Virus record (IMG/VR): IMGVR_UViG_3300028925_000179
Location: 1-20,210 of that record
DNA: 20,210 bases
Direction: 5' to 3' (one strand)
DNA from: a virus
Both the position numbers and the translations under genes were made by a program. Every line of letters starts with the position of its first letter. Position 1 is the first letter of the stretch. A model generated the notes under the pieces. The model was not told the origin of the DNA. It did no database searches and saw nothing but the letters and a program-made list of their open reading frames with translations. Below are positions 14,855 to 20,210 of the stretch, in pieces.

Positions 14855-15116
14855 AAGCGAAATACTAAACACAGCTAAATTATACGTCACAAAAGACCGC
14901 GCATCTGATCATGGTGATATGGAAAGCAATTTTACTATGATTGCAGAATTATGGTCAATTTACTTAGGTGTAATTGTAAAGCCACATGACGTAGGTGTTA
15001 TGATGAACCTCCTAAAAGTGGCACGCATTAAGTCTAACCCTAAACACTCTGACAACTGGGTGGATGGTGCAGGTTATATGGCATGTGGTGGTGAATTAGC
15101 CACACGGGAGTTATGA
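14847..15116 (+). CDS. DUF6378 domain protein
   Basis: An 89-aa protein that is almost entirely one conserved domain: EILNTAKLYVTKDRASDHGD, NFTMIAELWSIYLG, DVGVMMNLLKVARIKSN and KHSDNWVDGAGYMACGGE. This order matches DUF6378, which is common in phages and has no proven function. The conserved His/Asp residues and helical layout recall metal-dependent nucleotide-processing folds, which is speculation. It starts inside the last codons of the helicase (8-nt overlap) with GGAGA about 6 nt before the ATG. Its stop overlaps the next start. Confidence 0.88.
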   Translation: MNRSEILNTAKLYVTKDRASDHGDMESNFTMIAELWSIYLGVIVKPHDVGVMMNLLKVARIKSNPKHSDNWVDGAGYMACGGELATREL

Positions 15117-15424
15117 TGCCAAGATTCGAAATGTATCTTATGCTTGCGCAGAAAAAAGAAGGTAACATTGAAACTTCTGAGTATGAAATAGTGTGCTGGG
15201 TCGATGACTCAAGCAACTTAAAAGAAATCCAATCAGTGGCTAATGAAGTGATTAATGATCACATAGAACGCGCTGAAAACCTTTTGCTGTTCGGGACTGC
15301 AAGCGTAAGGGTAAAGGGCAATGAAGTCTTAACTATTGGTTTTAGAAACAGTGAAGCAGATTCCGAAGAAATAGACGAAGCTATAGATTTGTTCGGTTTG
15401 CATGAAGGGGAGACGATACATTGA
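15116..15424 (+). CDS. Small acidic protein, unknown
   Basis: A 102-aa acidic protein that I do not recognise. I prefer ATG 15116 over ATG 15113 because GGGAG at 15106-15110 would be only 2 nt from the earlier codon and 5 nt from the later one. The first part alternates hydrophobic residues (FEMYLMLAQK, YEIVCWV) like beta strands. A helix from about 33 to 55 (NLKEIQSVANEVINDHIERA) follows, then two strands and a strongly acidic end (SEADSEEIDEAIDLFG). It lies in the early block between DUF6378 and another small unknown gene. Negatively charged small early phage proteins sometimes mimic DNA or inhibit host enzymes, but nothing here proves that. Confidence 0.75.
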   Translation: MPRFEMYLMLAQKKEGNIETSEYEIVCWVDDSSNLKEIQSVANEVINDHIERAENLLLFGTASVRVKGNEVLTIGFRNSEADSEEIDEAIDLFGLHEGETIH

Positions 15425-15657
15425 CAGCAGCAAGTAACGCGCCATCCGCGCAAAAGCCACTAAAAGAGTTGGCATTTATATTAAGTAAATTTGGTTGGAA
15501 TAAAAGGTTTTGCGATCTTACAGAAGAAGAAGTTCACACACTAATATTTGCCATACAAGAATCAACACCGCTAGATAAGGAGATTAAAATTGGGACACTC
15601 GAAGAAACCTACTATAAGTCAACAGGCACTTGGCCTTCTACTTCAATCCCATTCTAA
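15421..15657 (+). CDS. Small unknown early protein with TTG start
   Basis: A 78-aa protein starting at TTG 15421. The frame contains no ATG, and AAGGGGAGA (about 15406-15414) lies at good distance. The TTG overlaps the previous TGA (TTGA). Residues 12-53 look like a small helical domain (PLKELAFILSKFGWNKRFCDLTEEEVHTLIFAIQ split over two helices). The Leu-Thr-Glu-Glu-Glu-Val helix cap is typical of small phage proteins of unknown role. The final 23 codons overlap the next gene in another frame. The end (TGTWPSTSIPF) seems unstructured. I cannot assign a function. Confidence 0.65.
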   Translation: MTAASNAPSAQKPLKELAFILSKFGWNKRFCDLTEEEVHTLIFAIQESTPLDKEIKIGTLEETYYKSTGTWPSTSIPF

Positions 15658-16378
15658 TGAAAATCCTATCGCAAATAATATTAAAGAAGCTGTAGATAAT
15701 GCTATTGTAGCTAATGAAAGCAAGCGAGAACGCCGTTCTTATATCGGTGCGTCAAGCATTGGTGATGAGTGTCAGCGCAAGATACAGTATAGATATTTAA
15801 ATTATACGATTGATGAAGACAAAGCATTTACTGCAAGAACTTTGCGTATATTCCAGTTCGGTCACGAGATTGAAGATTACGCGTCTAAATGGATAAAAGA
15901 TGCAGGGTTTGATCTGCGAACTGAGCAGTCAGATGGTAAGCAGTTTGGATTTTCTATAGCTGATGGCGAAATAAAAGGTCACATAGATGGTGTTGTATGT
16001 GATGGTCCAGTTGCAATGGGCTATCCTTCCTTATGGGAATGTAAGTCAGCAAACGACAATAAGTTTAAGGCTTTTGTTCGTCATGGCGTTGCTAAAGCAA
16101 ACCCAGTATATGCTACACAACTTGCGCTTTATCAAACATATATGGAGCTTCACGAAAACCCAGCTTTGTTTACTGTGGTGAATAAAAACACTTCAGAAGT
16201 TTATTACGAACTTGTTCCATATGATAAAAAATTAGCTCAACAGGCAAGCGACAAGGCAGTGAACATATTGACTGCCGCGAAAGCAGGTGACATTCTGCCT
16301 CGTATTGCTCATAGCAAAGACTTTTTTCTTTGTAAGTTTTGTGAGTTTACAGAAACTTGCTGGGGAGCTAATCAATGA
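15590..16378 (+). CDS. Cas4/RecB-like PD-(D/E)XK exonuclease with predicted Fe-S cluster
   Basis: A 262-aa nuclease starting at TTG 15590, with AAGGAG about 7 nt upstream and no usable ATG before the catalytic domain. Motifs: GASSIGDECQRK (Cys61), FGHEIED, Asp133 in KGHIDGVV, Glu150-Cys-Lys152 in LWECKS, and QLALYQTYM as the QxxxY motif. The end carries C248-x2-C251-x5-C257. With Cys61 these give four cysteines in the positions that hold a 4Fe-4S cluster in Cas4 and AddB proteins. Such enzymes resect DNA ends, and here it may make single strands for the Sak4-like ATPase. No CRISPR array or cas gene is present, so a CRISPR role is not supported. It overlaps the previous gene by 68 nt and the next by 4. 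Confidence 0.88.
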   Translation: MGHSKKPTISQQALGLLLQSHSNENPIANNIKEAVDNAIVANESKRERRSYIGASSIGDECQRKIQYRYLNYTIDEDKAFTARTLRIFQFGHEIEDYASKWIKDAGFDLRTEQSDGKQFGFSIADGEIKGHIDGVVCDGPVAMGYPSLWECKSANDNKFKAFVRHGVAKANPVYATQLALYQTYMELHENPALFTVVNKNTSEVYYELVPYDKKLAQQASDKAVNILTAAKAGDILPRIAHSKDFFLCKFCEFTETCWGANQ

Positions 16379-18576
16379 ATATAATGAGTTTTGGCAAGTC
16401 ACCAAGGGATGTGGCGGAACGTATTTCTAAGGAAGTACCTCGTAGTATACAGCTACAGACGCTTATAGATACATATCCACAAGGTGTTCAAAGGGGTAAA
16501 GAATTCTATATAGGATCACTGCGCGGCGAAGCTGGCAGGTCTATGGTTATTAATATAGATCAAAGTAGTCCGTGGTTTCTTACAGGTAAAGACTTTGAAT
16601 CTGGTGATGGCATTGGTGGTATCTGTAAGGTTTTAAAAGAAGGTAGAGGCTATACTTTAAAAGAGTGCTTCGATCTATTTGAGGTCTATGTGCAGCCTGA
16701 CTATGTAGCTCCACCTGATAACATTGTTAAGCCGAACAATCCGTCTAACTTTGCTGTTACAACTGCTCAAAGTGGATTCTCAAAACCCGAACAAAAGAAA
16801 AACATTAACCCAAGCACAGATTTTGAGGACGAATATAACTATACTGATGAGAATGGTGTAGTCATTGTGTCTGTAAGAAAATACTTTGAGCGTGACTTAA
16901 CTGGAGAAATTATCCGGGATGATTTGGGTAAGCCTAAAAAGCAGTTCCGTCAATTCATGGAAGGTCGCCAAGGTATTCCAGAACCCAGACCATTATATAA
17001 TATTCCGAACATTTTAGGTTCAGATAAAGTTATATGGGTGGAAGGCGAAAAGTGCGCAGATGCTTTGAATGCTATTGGATACAATGCAACATGCACCATA
17101 GGTGGTGCTGGTATGTTGTCAGAAAACACATCACACAAGTTTGATTTCTCTCCTATGAAGGGCAAGAATGTAATTCTATGGCCTGATAATGATGATGCTG
17201 GCAAGAAGCTTGCCGCACTTGTAGAAAAAAACGTTAAGCTTGCTGGTGCAAAAACAGTTATGATGCTTAAAATACCATCAACCAAGCCAGAGAAGTGGGA
17301 CGCTGCTGATGCTATAGATGAAGAATTTAACATTACAAAGATGTTAAGGAAGAATGAGCGAAGCGTAAAGAAACCAATCAATCTGCTTGATGAAAGCCTT
17401 TTGATTAATGAATACTTTGTTGGCTCCGCTCCAACACAAAGCTTTTTAATCGGTGATACTATACCTCTTGGAGTTCCATGTGTATTTGCCGCCGCTGGTG
17501 ATAGTGGTAAAGGCATGATGACGCTAGACTTAGCAATGAAAGTTGCATCTGGAACGTCTATGCAAAGTGCGTTTGGGGGTTTAGTTGCGCAACATGGCGA
17601 TGTAATTCTAATTACTGCGGAAGATGATAAAGACGAGATGCACAGACGTATTGCGCGACTTGATCCTAAAAAATCTCGCGAAACATATAGCCACAAACTT
17701 CGCATATTGCCATTGCCAAACCTTGGTGGTGTGTTTCCAATCATGCAGAAGTTTGACAATACATATTTGATGGGTGATGAATTCTCTCGAATTTATGATC
17801 AGATGTTAGAGATGGAAACATTAAAGCTAATCGTAATTGACCCTATGGCCTCGTTTGTTCACGCAGATGTAAACGCTGATCCTGCGGCTGGAGCTGCATT
17901 TATGAGTTTACTTGCGCAGATGGCTACTGAAACTGGCGCTACTGTGATGGTCAACCACCACATGGCAAAGATTAAAGACAATGATCCTGTCAAAACACCA
18001 GAACAGGCTCGTAATCTTATTCGGGGTACTTCTGCTATCGTTGATGGCGTTCGGTCTGCTTTTGCAGTCTGGTCTGTAGATGAAAGCACAGGAAAACAAC
18101 GCTGTCGTGATCTTGAAATAGAATATACACGTAATGGTGTGTTTGATGGAGCTGTCGTTAAATCAAACGGGCCAGCTAATCGTGACATACGACACTTTAT
18201 TCGTAACCCGAACACTGGTCTGCTAGAGGATCGCTCTGTAGATATTAGATCGCTTGTCATGTCGCATTCAGTTCGTCAACGCATGATCCACATTGTTGAT
18301 TTCGTTCGAATGAGAGAAAACGAAGGACGCGCCGTGACTCATGGTGGTGCGCATGATGGAATATATCGTTCTATTCAAGAGTCAAATTCTCAAGAGCCAT
18401 GCGCAGTATACCTAAAAACTGCTGGATTAGAGACAACAATTAAAAATGCGGTGACAAAAGCTTGTGCAGATGGGCTAATGCGCAAGTATTCAATGACATC
18501 ATCGGGGTCTGAGAGATGGCTGGGTACAATTGATGGCCCAATGTCACGCGGTGAATATGAACGAGATACAGTTTGA
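16375..18576 (+). CDS. TOPRIM primase fused to a RepA-like helicase
   Basis: A 733-aa replication enzyme. The N-terminus (1-115) is a small domain with WFLTGKDFESGDGIGGICKV, common in phage primases. A Pro/Asn-rich linker follows. The TOPRIM region shows WVEGEK (Glu223) and WPDNDDAG (Asp271, Asp273). The C-terminal RecA-fold helicase has AAAGDSGKGMMTLD (Lys379), ITAEDD, and Walker B LIVIDPMA (Asp489), then NHHMAK. The residue after the Walker A lysine is Gly380 instead of Ser/Thr. The enzyme should prime and unwind at forks. It starts at ATG 16375, overlapping the nuclease stop, with GGGGAG about 9 nt upstream. No classical zinc-finger cysteines are visible at the N-terminus, so template recognition may differ from T7 gp4. 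Confidence 0.9.
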   Translation: MNIMSFGKSPRDVAERISKEVPRSIQLQTLIDTYPQGVQRGKEFYIGSLRGEAGRSMVINIDQSSPWFLTGKDFESGDGIGGICKVLKEGRGYTLKECFDLFEVYVQPDYVAPPDNIVKPNNPSNFAVTTAQSGFSKPEQKKNINPSTDFEDEYNYTDENGVVIVSVRKYFERDLTGEIIRDDLGKPKKQFRQFMEGRQGIPEPRPLYNIPNILGSDKVIWVEGEKCADALNAIGYNATCTIGGAGMLSENTSHKFDFSPMKGKNVILWPDNDDAGKKLAALVEKNVKLAGAKTVMMLKIPSTKPEKWDAADAIDEEFNITKMLRKNERSVKKPINLLDESLLINEYFVGSAPTQSFLIGDTIPLGVPCVFAAAGDSGKGMMTLDLAMKVASGTSMQSAFGGLVAQHGDVILITAEDDKDEMHRRIARLDPKKSRETYSHKLRILPLPNLGGVFPIMQKFDNTYLMGDEFSRIYDQMLEMETLKLIVIDPMASFVHADVNADPAAGAAFMSLLAQMATETGATVMVNHHMAKIKDNDPVKTPEQARNLIRGTSAIVDGVRSAFAVWSVDESTGKQRCRDLEIEYTRNGVFDGAVVKSNGPANRDIRHFIRNPNTGLLEDRSVDIRSLVMSHSVRQRMIHIVDFVRMRENEGRAVTHGGAHDGIYRSIQESNSQEPCAVYLKTAGLETTIKNAVTKACADGLMRKYSMTSSGSERWLGTIDGPMSRGEYERDTV

Positions 18577-18604
18577 GATAATATCTAGCAAAGGAATTAA
18601 AACA

Positions 18605-18925
18605 ATGAACCAGAATAAAATAGAGCGATACCAAGACATTTATCGGGAACTTTGGGAGGCGCAAGTCAAAAAAGATCGTAATGATAACCCAAGATTAAAT
18701 ACAATATCTCCTAATTATAAGAAACGAAAACCTTATATATCTATATTGAAATTAGATAAAACACCAATCCCATATCGTTATCGCGTGTTGTCAAAGCAAG
18801 CGGAAACAATCAACATGTTGTTGCTCCGGGGCTTCGGGGTTAAAGATATTTCTCCAATCATACATACGTCAGAGAAAGCTATTCGAATAATTAAAGATCG
18901 TTACAATTTGCCAAGAAAAAATTAA
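18605..18925 (+). CDS. Small helix-turn-helix protein at the end of the early block
   Basis: A 106-aa basic protein. I chose ATG 18605 because AAGGA at 18591-18595 precedes it by 9 nt; longer starts would run into the primase-helicase gene without a ribosome site. Residues 1-45 are highly charged. Residues about 65-100 (QAETINMLLLRGFGVKDISP, then SEKAIRIIKDRYNL) form a helix-turn-helix of the kind found in sigma region 4, LuxR-type and terminase small subunit proteins. It ends the plus-strand early block, and its stop overlaps the convergent minus-strand gene by 4 nt (TTAA). Likely roles are transcription regulation or recognition of packaging DNA; the sequence does not separate these. Confidence 0.75.
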   Translation: MNQNKIERYQDIYRELWEAQVKKDRNDNPRLNTISPNYKKRKPYISILKLDKTPIPYRYRVLSKQAETINMLLLRGFGVKDISPIIHTSEKAIRIIKDRYNLPRKN

Positions 18926-20210
18926 CGATTAAATCCGCCATAACCTGAGAAATTGTTCGAGTTATTTCCGTACTGCTGCGGTTGATACGGGTTTGACATC
19001 GGGGCGAAACCACCTTGACCACCATAACCTTGATTCATTCCGTAGCCTCCAAATTGTTGTGGCTGCGGACTGGGCTGTTGATATGGACTTTGTTGGTATC
19101 CACCGCCTTGCATCCCGTATTGTTGATAAGGAGTTTGCTGCGGCTGCATACCATAACCTTGCTGCATGTATGGATTTTGTTGCTGCTGCTGACCATAACC
19201 TGAAAAATTGTTCGAGTTATTGTATGGCTGCTGCCCATAATTTTGCTGCGGACGGGGCTGCATACCACCATATCCACCATATCCACCATATCCACCATAT
19301 CCACCATAATTTTGCTGCGGTCTTCCGTATCCACCCTGCATTCCACCCTGCATTCCTCCGTAAAAATTCTGCTGCGGGCGCTGCATACCGCCGTAACCCG
19401 AATAATTCATTGGCTGCGGGCGCTGCATCATCTGAGGAAACTGAGGTCTGCCGAATCCACCCATAATACCTTGCGGTCTTTGCGGAGGTCTTTGAGGAAA
19501 TCCACCAAACATTCCCATGCCTGTAGGTCTTTGACCACCAATACCCATACCCATGTTCGGGTTACGATACTGCTCATTCGCTTGGTATGTTTGATTTGCA
19601 CCATAGCTACCTATTAAATTTCTTTGAACTTGCGTTAATCCACCCATAAAATCATCAAAAGAAGATTGATTAAACTTAGGTTTAGAATTAAAATTAGGGT
19701 TTCTTGGATTGAGAATATTACCTCCCGAAGTCATCATTTCTGCAACTAGGCCAGTGGTTGGGTCTATTTCAGGTTGAGGTTGCGAAGCCATAGAATTTTT
19801 ACGTTCATCTCTAAATTGTTCAAAAGTTTGATTTTCTGTCGGTAAAACAACACGACCCATAAATCCGTTGGCTCTTTGATCTGCGGCTTCTTTCTTTAGT
19901 CTGTCATATTCGCTTCTTATCGGATCAGAAGCCCCAGATAAATTATTCATAGGGTCTATATTAAAACCACCTCTAGGAATAACGCCATCAGGTAAAAGAC
20001 TAGGTTTTGGTCCTTTTCTTCTTGGATCGTTTACAAAAAAACCATCTGAAAGTTTACGATCATTTGGACCTTGCGACATACTTCCGTAACCATCATTTCC
20101 TAAACCAGTAAATTCTTTAAACTTATCTTCGAAGGCTTGACCAGCTTCCGACAATGGCATTGAGCCTGCCCGCGCATCAAAGAATGAATTGATTGTTGGG
20201 AGATTGTTAT
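18922..20210 (-). CDS. Protein with Gly/Gln/Tyr/Pro-rich prion-like tail, 5' end outside window
   Basis: The minus-strand frame has an ATG at 20160 (412 aa) with only a weak GGGCAGG upstream. It stays open to the window edge and reads protein-like (NNLPTINSFFDARAGS), so the true start is probably further upstream. Residues 1-200, counted from that ATG, are polar and Asn/Pro/Gly-containing with some helices. Residues about 203-412 consist almost only of G, Q, Y, P, N, M, F, S, with no Asp, Glu, Lys, His, Cys, Trp, Leu or Val. Arg is almost always followed by Pro. YGG, MQGG and NNSNNFSGYG motifs repeat. I do not recognise the family. A tail, fibre or capsid-associated protein with a disordered end is plausible from context. 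The stop overlaps the HTH gene by 4 nt. Confidence 0.75.
   Translation of the reverse strand, partial: NNLPTINSFFDARAGSMPLSEAGQAFEDKFKEFTGLGNDGYGSMSQGPNDRKLSDGFFVNDPRRKGPKPSLLPDGVIPRGGFNIDPMNNLSGASDPIRSEYDRLKKEAADQRANGFMGRVVLPTENQTFEQFRDERKNSMASQPQPEIDPTTGLVAEMMTSGGNILNPRNPNFNSKPKFNQSSFDDFMGGLTQVQRNLIGSYGANQTYQANEQYRNPNMGMGIGGQRPTGMGMFGGFPQRPPQRPQGIMGGFGRPQFPQMMQRPQPMNYSGYGGMQRPQQNFYGGMQGGMQGGYGRPQQNYGGYGGYGGYGGYGGMQPRPQQNYGQQPYNNSNNFSGYGQQQQQNPYMQQGYGMQPQQTPYQQYGMQGGGYQQSPYQQPSPQPQQFGGYGMNQGYGGQGGFAPMSNPYQPQQYGNNSNNFSGYGGFNR
18938..19221. repeat. Pair of 29-bp direct repeats inside the low-complexity gene
   Basis: The segments 18938-18966 and 19193-19221 are identical except for one base. 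They encode the NNSNNFSGYG motif at the very end of the protein and 85 residues before it. Identity at wobble positions points to recent duplication or gene conversion rather than only protein-level selection. Confidence 0.85.
19265..19309. repeat. Tandem 9-bp repeat, five copies
   Basis: The unit CCACCATAT is repeated five times (the last copy differs at its final base) and encodes consecutive YGG units on the minus strand. Near-perfect identity suggests slippage-driven expansion, so copy number may vary between related phages. Confidence 0.9.
19331..19354. repeat. Tandem 12-bp repeat, two copies
   Basis: CCACCCTGCATT occurs twice in direct succession and encodes MQGG units on the minus strand, close to the 9-bp array. 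A third, degraded copy may follow. Confidence 0.8.

Noticed and set aside
16950-17759. Long minus-strand open frame (269 codons) opposite the primase-helicase
   Set aside because: It lies wholly inside a well-supported gene, has Ser/Ile/Phe-rich antisense composition and no recognisable motif, so it is a shadow of codon bias.
19265-19309. CRISPR-like array
   Set aside because: The repeats are 9 bp, directly adjacent and without spacers, and they encode YGG in frame; this is a coding microsatellite.
19243-19617. Plus-strand frames opposite the low-complexity gene
   Set aside because: They are repetitive readings (ST-rich or HHI-rich) of the same tandem repeats. The minus-strand frame is longer, continues past the window and gives a coherent protein.

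Overview
The window looks like part of a tailed, lytic-type bacteriophage genome, probably marine and probably with a podovirus-like short tail. Genes are packed with stop/start overlaps (TAATG at 2824, 4387, 7626 and 12461; ATGA at 77, 3135, 15113 and 16375; TTGA at 15421). Base composition is A/T-leaning, and there is no tRNA, rRNA, integrase or transposase. The virion genes resemble families I know from uncultured marine phage genomes, and the promoter-like sites are sigma70-type, so a marine proteobacterial host is a reasonable inference. No terminase, portal, major capsid or DNA polymerase gene lies in the window, so it is a fragment.

Layout. (1) 1-589: the end of an unknown gene overlaps a GH108 endolysin. 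(2) 633-10520, plus strand: after a terminator hairpin comes a virion block with a gp10/gp12-type tail nozzle candidate, two small proteins, a protein with two LTxGE-type motifs, and three long proteins of the kind that form internal/ejection complexes. (3) 10517-10741, minus strand: a ribbon-helix-helix (RHH) regulator. It is convergent with the virion block (stop codons overlap) and divergent from the replication block (18 bp between starts). Candidate promoters in both directions lie inside the opposite gene. (4) 10760-18925, plus strand: an early replication/recombination block with a DUF1064 nuclease, a promoter at about 11131-11161, a small conserved protein, a RecA/Sak4-like ATPase, an SSB-like protein, a G/C-rich intergenic segment with several interlocking complementary arms, an SF2 helicase, a DUF6378 protein, two small unknown proteins, a Cas4-like Fe-S exonuclease, a TOPRIM primase-helicase and a small HTH protein. 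(5) 18922-20210, minus strand: a gene open to the window edge whose C-terminal half is a G/Q/Y/P/N-rich prion-like tract. It meets the HTH gene with overlapping stop codons.

How the parts fit: the RHH protein sits where it could repress itself and the early block. The early block supplies primase/helicase unwinding, strand annealing or exchange (Sak4-like plus SSB-like) and end resection (Cas4-like nuclease). The small HTH protein at its end could switch on later genes. The most unusual features are the interlocking structured segment at 13076-13155, just ahead of the helicase, and the low-complexity Tyr/Arg-Pro-rich tail on the minus strand.
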